A DNA stretch of 64,000 nucleotides from Ruania alba (lineage in GTDB: Bacteria > Actinomycetota > Actinomycetes > Actinomycetales > Beutenbergiaceae), in NCBI RefSeq assembly GCF_900105765.1, contig NZ_FNTX01000002.1, forward strand, positions 682,001 through 746,000, given 5' to 3'. The position numbers were made by a program, and so were the translations under genes. This document shows positions 25,953-34,180 of this stretch, in pieces. The notes beneath the pieces are model-generated. The model was given only the letters and a program-made list of their open reading frames with translations, had not been told where the DNA came from and ran no database searches. Every line of letters begins with the position of its first letter. The first letter of the stretch is position 1.

Positions 25953-28091
25953 TCAGGTGAGGATCACGAGTTCCCGGGTGGTGCGGGTCATCGCGACATA
26001 CCGGTCCACGGCCCCCTCAATCCCCTCGCCGAAGGCCTCCGGATCCACGAGTACGACCAGGTCGAACTCGAGACCCTTGGCGAGCTCCGCCGTCAGCGAC
26101 TGCACCCGTTCGATCGGGGCGAAGGTGGGATCGCCGATCACGCACGCGACGCCGTCGGGGTTCTCGGCTAGCCACGCCCGGAGCACCTCGTCCCGCTCGG
26201 AGCGGGCGCCGTGGCGCACCCCGATGCCGCTGCTGCGGATCGAGGTCGGCACGTTCGCATCCGGCAGGGCGGTGCGGATCACCGGCTCTGCCTCGGCCAT
26301 CACCTCCGACGGCGTCCGGTAGTTGATACTGAGCGTCGCCTGGCGTACGCGGCGCACGCCCACCCGCTCCAGCCGCTCGGCCCACGTCTCGGTGAACCCG
26401 TGCCGGGCCTGGGCGCGGTCCCCGACGATCGTGAAGCTGGCCGAGGGGTTCCGCGCGAGCAGCATCTGCCACTCGGCGTCCGTGAGCTCCTGTGCCTCGT
26501 CCACCACGATGTGCGCGAACGGGCCGGCGAGCCGGTCCGGGGTGGCGCGCTCGAGGCCGGAGGTGTCCACCAGTGCGTCGCGCAGGTCCTCCCCGCGCAG
26601 CATCTGCATCACCTGCAGGTCGGAGTCATCGGTCTCCATCAGGTGCTCGACGACGTTCGACATCTCCTCCCGGTCGGCCTCGATGGCCGCCTGCCGGCGC
26701 CGGCGGCGGGCGGACTCCTCGGCGTCGCCGAGCAGTCGGCGGGCGGCATCGAGCATCGGTAGGTCGCTCACCGTCCAGGCGTCCGGGACCGGGCGCTGCA
26801 GGAGTCGGATCTGATCACGGCTGAGCCACGGGGCGCACAGACGCAGGAACGCCGGCACCGTCCACAGGTCACCGATCAGGTCGGTGGCGTCGAGCATCGG
26901 CCAGGACCGGCTGAGCTCCTCGCGCAACGCGTGATGCTGCCCCAGGGCCCGGCGCAGCTGGTCCGCGGGGACGTCGCCGGTGTGCTTGTCGATGACGATG
27001 TCCAGCAGCGCCTCCCACACGTCGTCCCGGGCCTCGTTGTGGGGCGCGTGCGGGTCGGCGGCATCGAACGCCTCGGCCCAGTCCTGCGGGGTCAGGCGCA
27101 CGATCGCCCACTCGGTCTTGACGGTGAACGCCTCGGTGGGTGGTTCCTGGTACCAGTGGATCCCCTTCTCGACCGCGTCGATCATCCGGGCATCGGCCTT
27201 GAGGTGGGCGACCTCGACGTCCTGCTCGACGGCCGCGTCCACGCCCTCGGGGATCAGGTGGCGCAGCGTGCAGGTGGCCACCCCGTCCTCACCGAGGCTG
27301 GGCAGCACATCGCTGACGTAGTGCAGGTAGGGCTGGTGCGGCCCGACGACGAGTACCCCACCCCGGCCTTCGCCGAGCCTGGGGTCGGAGTACAGCAGGT
27401 AGGCGGCCCGGTGCAGCGCCACCACGGTCTTGCCGGTGCCGGGGCCGCCGTCGACGACGAGGCCGCCGTCGGACGGGGCGCGGATGATGGCGTTCTGGTC
27501 GGCCTGCAGGGTGCCGAGCACGTCGCGCATCTTGGCCGATCGGCTGGTGCCGAGAGTGGCGATGAAGGAGGACTGGTCGTCCAGGGCGGCGTGGCCCTCG
27601 AGGCCGTCGGGGGTGAACACCTCGTCCCAGTAGTCGGTGATCCACCCGCGGCTCCAGCGGTACCGGCGGCGGCTGGCCAGACCCATCGGGTCGGCGTGGG
27701 TGGCGCCGAAGAACGGCTCTGCCGCGGGTGAGCGCCAGTCCACGAGCAGACGGCGGCCGGTGGAATCGGTCAGGCCGAGGCGGCCTACGTAGGTGGCCTC
27801 TCCGCCGTCGGAGATCATCCGGCCGAGCACCAGGTCCAGGCCGAACCGGCGGATGGTGCGCAGGCGTGAGGTGAGGCGGTGGATGTTGAGGTCGCGTTCC
27901 AGGGCGTCCTGGCCGCCACCGCCGGGCTGCTTGCGCAGGGCGGCGATGCGGTCGCTGAGGTCGGTGACCTGGTTCTCGACCGTCTCGGCGAGGAGTGCGA
28001 AGTACTGGTCGTCGGCCTCGATGAGAGCGGGATCGGCCTTGGCGGCGAGGGAGTCGGGAAGGTGGAATGCGGTGAGCGAAGCAGGGATCAC
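25953..28091 (-). CDS. helR: HelR-type RNA polymerase recycling/rifamycin protection helicase-like ATPase
   Basis: UvrD/HelD-related superfamily 1 protein of 712 residues. Walker A GGPGTGKT is at about 215-222, with motifs VDEAQELTDAEWQMLLAR, TIVGDRAQARHGF and SINYRTPSEV downstream. The N-terminal helical region (EADDQYFALLAETVENQV) resembles the RNA-polymerase-binding arm of HelD/HelR. HelR proteins of actinobacteria are reported to dislodge rifamycins from RNA polymerase. The assignment is supported by the rifamycin-associated-element-like palindrome about 70 bp upstream. A plain HelD homologue is the alternative. Confidence 0.87.
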   Translation of the reverse strand: MIPASLTAFHLPDSLAAKADPALIEADDQYFALLAETVENQVTDLSDRIAALRKQPGGGGQDALERDLNIHRLTSRLRTIRRFGLDLVLGRMISDGGEATYVGRLGLTDSTGRRLLVDWRSPAAEPFFGATHADPMGLASRRRYRWSRGWITDYWDEVFTPDGLEGHAALDDQSSFIATLGTSRSAKMRDVLGTLQADQNAIIRAPSDGGLVVDGGPGTGKTVVALHRAAYLLYSDPRLGEGRGGVLVVGPHQPYLHYVSDVLPSLGEDGVATCTLRHLIPEGVDAAVEQDVEVAHLKADARMIDAVEKGIHWYQEPPTEAFTVKTEWAIVRLTPQDWAEAFDAADPHAPHNEARDDVWEALLDIVIDKHTGDVPADQLRRALGQHHALREELSRSWPMLDATDLIGDLWTVPAFLRLCAPWLSRDQIRLLQRPVPDAWTVSDLPMLDAARRLLGDAEESARRRRRQAAIEADREEMSNVVEHLMETDDSDLQVMQMLRGEDLRDALVDTSGLERATPDRLAGPFAHIVVDEAQELTDAEWQMLLARNPSASFTIVGDRAQARHGFTETWAERLERVGVRRVRQATLSINYRTPSEVMAEAEPVIRTALPDANVPTSIRSSGIGVRHGARSERDEVLRAWLAENPDGVACVIGDPTFAPIERVQSLTAELAKGLEFDLVVLVDPEAFGEGIEGAVDRYVAMTRTTRELVILT

Positions 28092-28157
28092 AGGGCGGCT
28101 CCGAGATGGTGAACGTGCCCCGGTGAGCGGGCACGAGCGTCGATTCTCCGCCCTGGA

Positions 28158-28180
28158 GGGGGCCTTGCCGCAAGGCCCCC
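28158..28180 (-). promoter_or_regulatory. Rifamycin-associated element (RAE)-like palindrome upstream of helR
   Basis: Perfect 11-bp arms around one base. The minus strand reads GGGGCCTTGCGGCAAGGCCCC at its core, matching the RAE consensus as I recall it (GGGGCTTGCGGCAAGGCCCC) with one extra C. A possible -10, TATATC, lies just upstream on the minus strand (28186-28191). RAEs are known from promoters of rifamycin-inducible genes in actinobacteria. Confidence 0.8.
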
Positions 28181-28270
28181 CATGGGATATACCTTGGAAA
28201 GGGCAAGGGGAATGGGGCGAGCCGTGTCGGCGCCATGGCGCGACGAGCCGCGCGACGTAGGATCACCACC

Positions 28271-29266
28271 ATGCGAGCGGTTCGGATCCACGGCCCAGGT
28301 GACATGCGGTTCGACGAGCGTCCCGCTCCGGAACTCACGCCCGGCCAGGTGCGGATTCGGCCGGCCTATGTGGGCATCTGCGGCTCGGACCTGCACTACT
28401 TCGCCGACGGCGCCGCCGGGATCTTCCGCATCGTCGATCCGCTCATTCCAGGTCACGAGATGTCCGGCACGGTCGAGTCCGACCCCTCGGGCCTGCTCAA
28501 CCCCGGCACCCCGGTGACGGTGCATCCCTCCACGTGGGGGCCGCCGTCGGACGGGCCACGGCACACCTGGCCGGGTGGGACCTTCCTCGGCAGCGCCTCC
28601 ACCTCCCCGCACACGCAGGGGGCCATGGCCGAGTACCTCATCGTGACCGCCGACCAGGTGCGCCCGCTGCCGGCCGGCCTCTCGCTCCGGACGGCCGCAC
28701 TGGTGGAGCCGCTGGCTGTGGCACTGCATGCCCTGGCGGTGGGTGGTCCCGGGCGCCGGGTGCTGGTGTCCGGTTCCGGGCCGATCGGGCTACTCACGGC
28801 AGCTGCGGCGCTCGCGCACGGGGCGGAGGAAGTCTGGTGCGCGGATGTGCGGTCCGGGCCACTGGAGCGGGCGCGCTCCCTCGGGGTGCACCACGCGGTC
28901 GATGTGTCCCAGGCGCCGCTGCCCGAGTCGTTCTTCGACGTCGTGTATGAATGTGCGGGGCTGCCCCAGACGCTGCACGCACTGCTCGGTGCGTGTCGGC
29001 GTGGTGGCACGCTCGTGCAGGTCGGGAACGTGCCGAACGAGGACCGCCCGGTGAACCTGGCACCGATCGTCTCCAAGGAGATCACCCTGCGAGGGACCTT
29101 CCGCTACGACGCCGAGATCGACGAAGCGATCACGGTGCTCAGCGACCATCCCGAGATCGCCTCGGTGATCACCCACGAGTTCGCCCTGGACGAGGTGGCT
29201 GATGCCTTCGCGGTGGCCGCGGATGCGGAAGCGTCGGGGAAGGTGATCGTGCGGGTGAGCGAGTAG
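28271..29266 (+). CDS. Zinc-dependent dehydrogenase, L-idonate 5-dehydrogenase-like (MDR family)
   Basis: Medium-chain dehydrogenase of 331 residues. The catalytic zinc site is visible (GICGSDLHYF and IPGHEMSG, later LVEPLAVALHA), as is the Rossmann motif GSGPIGLL. The fold and motifs resemble L-idonate 5-dehydrogenases. The lobe that normally carries four structural-zinc cysteines has none here (HPSTWGPPSDGPRHTWPGG). The start ATG 28271 is chosen because homology begins there. The gene is divergent from helR and shares its intergenic region, but a rifamycin link is not implied. Sugar alcohol or sugar acid oxidation is inferred. Confidence 0.82.
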   Translation: MRAVRIHGPGDMRFDERPAPELTPGQVRIRPAYVGICGSDLHYFADGAAGIFRIVDPLIPGHEMSGTVESDPSGLLNPGTPVTVHPSTWGPPSDGPRHTWPGGTFLGSASTSPHTQGAMAEYLIVTADQVRPLPAGLSLRTAALVEPLAVALHALAVGGPGRRVLVSGSGPIGLLTAAAALAHGAEEVWCADVRSGPLERARSLGVHHAVDVSQAPLPESFFDVVYECAGLPQTLHALLGACRRGGTLVQVGNVPNEDRPVNLAPIVSKEITLRGTFRYDAEIDEAITVLSDHPEIASVITHEFALDEVADAFAVAADAEASGKVIVRVSE

Positions 29267-29275
29267 CGGGCACGG

Positions 29276-29695
29276 ATGGCACCGATGTTCACCGTCACCG
29301 AGCGAGGGGCAATTCGAGACTCCCTGGTCGAGCGCGCTCGCGTCGACGACGGCGTCGTGGCCGCGGCGCTGGTCGGCTCAGCCGCACGTGGCGAGGAGGA
29401 CGCGTTCTCCGACATCGACCTCGTCCTGCGCGTGGCGCAGGACGCCGATCCGGCCGAGGTGAGCCGGCGCTGGACCGAGCACCTCTATGCCGAGCATCGC
29501 GCGGCGCACCATCTCGACGTGATCGCAGGTGGCGTGCTCTATCGGGTGTTCCTGCTCCACTTCTGGCGTCGGGTCAGCGGCCGTACCGGTCCGGTCGCCT
29601 CCACGGCCACTCCGCCGCAATCCAGGTGGCGACGGCGTCAGCGAGCAGGGTATCGAGGTCGGCATGGTCGGCACGCACCCAGGACTGCACGCTGA
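29276..29695 (+). pseudogene. Truncated nucleotidyltransferase domain protein
   Basis: The first roughly 85 residues match a minimal nucleotidyltransferase: ALVGSAARGEEDAFSDIDLVL carries the G-S-x9-D-x-D metal motif, and LDVIAGGVLYRVFLL follows. After that the translation is Arg-rich and unrelated (HFWRRVSGRTGPVAS onward), and it is antisense to the acetyltransferase gene. Family members of this type continue for another 100-150 residues. The 3' part seems to have been lost, so this is probably a remnant. It starts 9 bp after the dehydrogenase stop. Confidence 0.55.
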
Positions 29696-30029
29696 CGTCG
29701 TAGCCGTCCGCCTCGGGCGGATACAGATAGACGCAGCCGATCACGTCATTATCCGGATCCAGGACGGTGAATGTGAACCCCTTGCCCGCCGCGAAATCCT
29801 CGGCGTGGCGGCGCAGATCGGCGAGATTGGCCTCCGGGGTCATCCCATCGAGCGGTGGCCAGCTGCCGTCCGGATACCCCGGCGTCGACCGGATGTGCTC
29901 GATACTCGACGTCCACGCCGCAAGGTCGGCGGCATTGTGCTGCGGCCCCAGGGGCTCGAGGCGGAACTGCTCGGTGACCAGGGACGTCGGCGCTGTGAAA
30001 CCGGCCGGTGCGAAACGCTCTGTCGCCAT
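29574..30029 (-). CDS. GNAT family N-acetyltransferase
   Basis: Acyltransferase of 151 residues. TEQFRLEPLGPQHNAADLAAW is the typical start, and FTVLDPDNDVIGCVYLYPPE is the central beta strands. There is a C-terminal helix ending in AAEWPWRRPDRYGR. The acetyl-CoA loop is not clear (QSWVRADHADLD). The start is ATG 30029, where similarity begins. Upstream in-frame codons overlap the neighbouring gene. Substrate unknown. Confidence 0.8.
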   Translation of the reverse strand: MATERFAPAGFTAPTSLVTEQFRLEPLGPQHNAADLAAWTSSIEHIRSTPGYPDGSWPPLDGMTPEANLADLRRHAEDFAAGKGFTFTVLDPDNDVIGCVYLYPPEADGYDVSVQSWVRADHADLDTLLADAVATWIAAEWPWRRPDRYGR

Positions 30030-30063
30030 GGCGGGGACGGTAGCAGGCCGTCTGGCGCGGAAG

Positions 30064-31239
30064 TCAGCGCAATTCCCGGTGCGCGACGAGCAGGGTGATG
30101 TCGTCGAACAGTCCGTCGCTGGGATCGGCACCGAGATCGGCACGGATGCGTTCCACGGTGTCGCGGGCCAACCCCGATTCTGACGTCAACAGCTCAAGCA
30201 GACGCTCCTCTGAGTAGCGCTGGCCGTCCGCATCGACCGCGTCGGTGACCCCGTCGGTGTACACCACAAGGGTCTCGCCCGGGGCGATGGTCGCACGCTC
30301 CGCGCCGAACTCCAGCCCAGGCAGCAGCCCGACGGCGGGCCCGGTCGGGTTCAGGCGAGCGCGCGGACCGTGCGGGCCGCTGATCACCGGTGGCTCGTGA
30401 CCGCCGTTGACGTAGACCACATCGCCGGTCCCGGCATCAACGATCGCGAAGAACATGGTCGCGAACATGTGGTCCCGATGGTGGGTGCGAGCGATGTAGT
30501 CACTGACCGCGGTGATCAGCTCCCGTGCTTGTACGGCGGGCTCGCCGTGCTCGGTGACGATGCGCTCGGCCAAGGCACGGACGAGGCTACGGATCAGCGC
30601 CATGAACAGCGCCGCGCCTACCCCCTTGTCACAGACGTCGGCCACGACGAGGCCGACCCGTCGCCCACCGGGCAGCGCGAAGGCGTCGTAGAAGTCGCCG
30701 CTGACCTGACGCGCGGGCTGGAACCACGCGGCCATGTCCCAGCCGTCGATCATCGGCAGCGTCTCGGGTAGGAAGCCGGCCTGGATCGCGCGGGCGATGT
30801 CGAGCTCGCGCTCGAGGCTGCGTGCATGAATCTGCTCGCGGTCATGCAGGCGCTTGCGAGCCAGGCTGGCACCAACCCGCGCGCGCAGGATGTGCGGGTT
30901 GAACGGCTTCGGCAGATAGTCCTCCGCGCCGAGCTCCAGTCCCTTGGTGATGCTGTCGGTGTCATCGAGCGCGGAGATGAGAATCACGGGAATGTGGCGC
31001 AGTTCCTCGTCGGCCTGCATGTGCTCCAGCACCTGATAACCGTTGATGTCCGGCATCATGATGTCGAGCAGCACCAGGTCGAAGTCGTCGGCGCTGAGCA
31101 GGTCGAGGGCCTCGCGCCCATCGCCGGCCACGGCGGTGGCGTGGCCCTGACGGTGCAGGCGTCGGACCAGCAGGTCCCGGTTGGCCTCGGTGTCGTCGAC
31201 CACGAGGATCCGCGCCTGGGCATCGACCACAGTGCTCAT
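30064..31239 (-). CDS. Response-regulator PP2C phosphatase (receiver + SpoIIE domain)
   Basis: Signalling phosphatase of 391 residues, RsbU/RsbP-like. An N-terminal receiver (about 10-125) has ILVVDDTEANRDLL, phospho-acceptor Asp in LVLLDIMMPD and the Lys in YLPKPFNP. A helical linker (REQIHARSLERELDIARAIQ) leads to the SpoIIE phosphatase domain with ARQVSGDFYDAF, LVVADVCDKGVGAAL and a late FDDITLLVAHR. It would dephosphorylate a STAS antagonist, here most likely the one encoded at 33002-33340. Last gene of a seven-gene operon. Its ATG overlaps the patatin stop (ATGA). Confidence 0.93.
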   Translation of the reverse strand: MSTVVDAQARILVVDDTEANRDLLVRRLHRQGHATAVAGDGREALDLLSADDFDLVLLDIMMPDINGYQVLEHMQADEELRHIPVILISALDDTDSITKGLELGAEDYLPKPFNPHILRARVGASLARKRLHDREQIHARSLERELDIARAIQAGFLPETLPMIDGWDMAAWFQPARQVSGDFYDAFALPGGRRVGLVVADVCDKGVGAALFMALIRSLVRALAERIVTEHGEPAVQARELITAVSDYIARTHHRDHMFATMFFAIVDAGTGDVVYVNGGHEPPVISGPHGPRARLNPTGPAVGLLPGLEFGAERATIAPGETLVVYTDGVTDAVDADGQRYSEERLLELLTSESGLARDTVERIRADLGADPSDGLFDDITLLVAHRELR

Positions 31240-32120
31240 GGCGCCTCCTCGACCAGGTCAAGCCGGCGCAGGTACGGCAGCACCTCAAGAGTGGCGCGCT
31301 CGCCGTGCTCCATGATCGAGGGCAGGAGGTGGGTGTCGCCGACGCCGATCGGGGTGTCGAACTCAGGCATGATCGGCACAATCTCGGCGTGATGGACGGC
31401 ACTGTAGAACGCGTAGGTCGACTGCAGCAGGTGGTTCGTCGTGGTCGAGAGTGCTTGGCGGGCAACGCCGAGCAGCGAGTCCATCCGCTCCATCGCGGGT
31501 GTCTCGAACCCCATCGCCACGATGACGTCGGCACCCTCCCGGATCGCCAGGCTGATCGGCAACGGGTCCGACACACCGCCGTCGATGAGGAGGCGGTCGC
31601 CGACGGGCCACGGCCGGAGCAGCAGCGGCATCGCGATGCTCGCCCGCACCGCGTCGAACACCGCACCGGAAGTCAGGCCCACGCGTTCACCGGAGTGCAG
31701 GTCGGTAGCGGCGATGTGCAACGGGATGCGCGTGTCCGTGAACCGCGCCTCACCATAGAGCTCGCGCAATACCGTGGCGATGCCCCGATCGTCGACCAGG
31801 CCGATGCGTTCACTGAAGCCCAGCCTGCGCGGCAGCACACTGCGTAGCAACGAGCGGTAGTGCACCCGAGAGAACAGCCCGTGCCACATCCGGAAACTGT
31901 GTCGTTCGGCTTCCAGCGCATCCATACCCAGCGCCATCGCCGCGGCGTACAGGCTCCCGCCACTACACCCGACCACCAGATCAGGGCGGATGCCCTCACG
32001 TTGCAGCACCTTCCACATCCCGACGGCGGCCGCGCACTTCACGCCACCCGAACCGATCACGAGGGCGAGCCTCGGGCGGCCACGAGGCGGCGCCACGCCG
32101 TCGGGAACTTCTTCAGCCAT
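31236..32120 (-). CDS. Patatin-like phospholipase (second of tandem pair)
   Basis: Predicted serine acyl hydrolase of 294 residues. Nucleophile motif GCSGG (G-x-S-x-G) is near residue 50. The oxyanion-type glycine stretch is IGSGGVKCAAAVG, and the Asp of the dyad is in IDGGVSDPLP. No signal peptide or membrane helix. Start ATG 32120 overlaps the upstream patatin gene by 8 bp, and its stop overlaps the phosphatase start. About half the residues match the upstream copy (MWKVLQREGI versus LWKVLKREGI), so it is a tandem duplicate. Its place between STAS and PP2C genes suggests regulated membrane-lipid hydrolysis in a stress response (inference). Confidence 0.9.
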   Translation of the reverse strand: MAEEVPDGVAPPRGRPRLALVIGSGGVKCAAAVGMWKVLQREGIRPDLVVGCSGGSLYAAAMALGMDALEAERHSFRMWHGLFSRVHYRSLLRSVLPRRLGFSERIGLVDDRGIATVLRELYGEARFTDTRIPLHIAATDLHSGERVGLTSGAVFDAVRASIAMPLLLRPWPVGDRLLIDGGVSDPLPISLAIREGADVIVAMGFETPAMERMDSLLGVARQALSTTTNHLLQSTYAFYSAVHHAEIVPIMPEFDTPIGVGDTHLLPSIMEHGERATLEVLPYLRRLDLVEEAP

Positions 32121-33012
32121 CCACGGCCGCCAGCGCCTGCCGAAGGTAGCCCACCTGCGCATCGGCGGCGCGCTCGCCCTCCTCGATCACGTACGGGATC
32201 TCGTGGGTGTCGAACAACCGGATCGGTCGATCGAACTCCGGCAGCACCGGGATGATCTCGGCGTGATGGGCCAGGTTGTGAAAGGCGTAGTTGGCGCGAA
32301 ACAGGTTGTTCGTATAGATGCTGTTGACCTGGAACGCGTATCGGGTCGCCGACCGGACCCGGCTCGGGAACGGGCTCTCGAAACCCATCGCGAGGATCAC
32401 CTCCGCACCCTCCCGGATCGCCACATCCACCGGCAGTGGATCCGATGCGCAGCCGTCGAACAGCATGCGCCCGTCCACCTCCCAGGGCTTCCAGATGTAG
32501 GGGATGGCGATGCTCGCGCGCACGGCGTCGCGCACCCGTCCATCCGCGAGTGCCACCATCTGACCGTCTGCCGCGTCGGTGGCCACCACGCGCAACGGCA
32601 CGGCAGAGTCCTCCAGCCGCCTGTCGCCGAACAGTTCCTCGAGCGTGACCATGAGCTGGCGGTCGCTGACCATGCCGAACGAACCATCGAAGCCGAAGAC
32701 TCGCGGCAGCGCCGCCGAGAGCAGTGACCTGACATCACGACGCCTGGTGAGCGCCGGCGACCACAACTCCCGGGTCAAGCGTTCGCAGGTGTCCACGTCA
32801 TAGCCCAGCGCCATCACCGAGGCGTACAGACTCCCGCCGCTGCACCCGACCAGCAGGTCGATGTCGATTCCCTCGCGCTTCAGTACCTTCCACAGACCCA
32901 GGGCGGCCGCGCACTGCACGCTGCCCGAACCGATGACCAGGGCCACGCGCTTGCGCGGCACGGGCGCCGAGGCGGTCTCCACGCGGCCGGCTTCGGGGTC
33001 CTCAGCCGGCAT
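32113..33012 (-). CDS. Patatin-like phospholipase (first of tandem pair)
   Basis: Patatin-fold protein of 299 residues. Nucleophile motif GCSGG is in LLVGCSGGSLYASVMAL and the glycine-rich stretch is IGSGSVQCAAALG. The catalytic Asp motif reads FDGCASDPLP, DGC rather than the usual DG[GA]. The Asp is kept, so activity is plausible. It overlaps the STAS gene by 11 bp and the second patatin gene by 8 bp. The N-terminal 20 residues are unstructured. The pair may have diverged in lipid specificity. Confidence 0.9.
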   Translation of the reverse strand: MPAEDPEAGRVETASAPVPRKRVALVIGSGSVQCAAALGLWKVLKREGIDIDLLVGCSGGSLYASVMALGYDVDTCERLTRELWSPALTRRRDVRSLLSAALPRVFGFDGSFGMVSDRQLMVTLEELFGDRRLEDSAVPLRVVATDAADGQMVALADGRVRDAVRASIAIPYIWKPWEVDGRMLFDGCASDPLPVDVAIREGAEVILAMGFESPFPSRVRSATRYAFQVNSIYTNNLFRANYAFHNLAHHAEIIPVLPEFDRPIRLFDTHEIPYVIEEGERAADAQVGYLRQALAAVDG

Positions 33013-33340
33013 AGCTGCCTACAGCACTGGGCACGTCGTCGAAGCACTTCATGATGCTGGTGAAGCCGCTCAGCTCCAGCACCTTGCGCACCGGCGGATT
33101 GATGCTGGCCAGGCGCAGATCACCGCCATGCTGGCGGGTCTGCTTCACCGTGGCGAGCAGGGCTCGCAACCCGGCACTGCTGGTGTACTCCACCTGGGTC
33201 AGGTCCGCGACCAGTCGGGTGTGGCCGGCCTCGACGTAGCCCTGCAGAGTGCCGAGCAGTGTCTCGGCCGTCAGCCCGTCGACACTGCCTGAGATGACGA
33301 CGACCGCGGCATGCTCATCGGGGTGGATCTCGATCTCCAT
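33002..33340 (-). CDS. STAS-domain anti-sigma factor antagonist (RsbV-like)
   Basis: Protein of 112 residues with a single STAS domain. The phosphorylatable serine is in VEYTSSAGLRALL (the conserved [DS]-S-[AS]-G), and ADLTQV precedes it. Start ATG 33338-33340 has an AGGAGAGGAAG ribosome site. In partner switching its phosphorylation state is set by the RsbW-like kinase encoded 16 bp upstream and the PP2C phosphatase at the end of the operon. No sigma factor gene is present nearby, so the output partner is elsewhere or is not a sigma factor. Confidence 0.92.
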   Translation of the reverse strand: MEIEIHPDEHAAVVVISGSVDGLTAETLLGTLQGYVEAGHTRLVADLTQVEYTSSAGLRALLATVKQTRQHGGDLRLASINPPVRKVLELSGFTSIMKCFDDVPSAVGSYAG

Positions 33341-33356
33341 GGATCTTCCTCTCCTG

Positions 33357-33809
33357 TCACCTGTCGCCGCTGCCCGGCGGGCCGGCGGAAAGTCGCTTGA
33401 CCAGCGTGAACACGTTGCCGTTCTGGGCCCCGCGCTCGTGTGTGACCTGGTCCATGACGCGGTGCACCAGGTGCCAGCCCAGGCCACCGAGCGCGCGGTG
33501 CTCGCCGTCGGAGGCCAGATCGGGCGCATCGACGTCGCTCGGGTCGAACACCGGCGCGTCGTCGGTCAGGATGACGGTGATCTGCATCGGGGTGGCTTCG
33601 ATCTGCACCGTGACCGGTCCAGTCTGCTCGGTGTATCCGTGCTGGAGGATGTTGGTGAAGACCTCTTCAGTGGCCAGGCGTACGTCCGACGTCGTCTCCT
33701 CGCTTGCGCCCACGCTGGCACAGGAGCGTTGGACGAATGCCACCAGGCCGGGAAGCTCGGCCATGCACGTGACCACATACTCGGCACCGTCTCCCGCCGG
33801 GCGGATCAA
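33357..33809 (-). CDS. RsbW-like serine kinase / anti-sigma regulatory factor (HATPase_c)
   Basis: GHKL-fold protein of 150 residues. N-box EEVFTNILQHGY, G1 region LTDDAPVFDP and G2 region GGLGWHLVHRVMD are seen. Such proteins bind a sigma factor or other partner and phosphorylate the STAS antagonist. The start appears to be TTG 33809, overlapping the upstream receiver stop as TTGA. No better in-frame ATG or GTG precedes the conserved region, the next ATG being at residue 16. Confidence 0.88.
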   Translation of the reverse strand: MIRPAGDGAEYVVTCMAELPGLVAFVQRSCASVGASEETTSDVRLATEEVFTNILQHGYTEQTGPVTVQIEATPMQITVILTDDAPVFDPSDVDAPDLASDGEHRALGGLGWHLVHRVMDQVTHERGAQNGNVFTLVKRLSAGPPGSGDR

Positions 33810-34180
33810 GGCTGCACGCTATCGCGGGTGACCGCGGCGATCTTGCCGCACAGTCGATCCAGATCTACGGGTTTGGTGTCGAAGTCGTCGCAGCCCGCCG
33901 CCAGGGCACGGGCGCGATCGTCCGCCATCGCGTGCGCGGTCAGGGCAATCACCGGGATCGCCGCCGTCCGCTCATCAGCCTTGATCCTGCGCGCGGCCTC
34001 CCATCCGTCCAGCACCGGAAGACCCAAGTCCATCAGCACCACGTCCGGCTGTTCCCGCACGGTGGACTCCACAGCGGCGCGACCGTCGACCGCCGTCACC
34101 AGGACGTGTCCGCGGCGCACCAACCGGCGCGAGAGCATATCGAGATTCATCTCGTTGTCTTCGACCAGCAAGATCTTCAT
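33806..34180 (-). CDS. Single-domain response regulator (DivK/CheY-like)
   Basis: Receiver domain alone, 124 residues. Acidic pair in [13 protein letters not shown], phospho-acceptor Asp in [13 protein letters not shown], Thr in ALTAHAM and Lys in DTKPVD. No output domain, so it likely acts as a phosphate relay or by protein contact. Its ATG overlaps the hybrid kinase stop by 4 bp, so the kinase is the probable partner. Confidence 0.93.
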   Translation of the reverse strand: MKILLVEDNEMNLDMLSRRLVRRGHVLVTAVDGRAAVESTVREQPDVVLMDLGLPVLDGWEAARRIKADERTAAIPVIALTAHAMADDRARALAAGCDDFDTKPVDLDRLCGKIAAVTRDSVQP

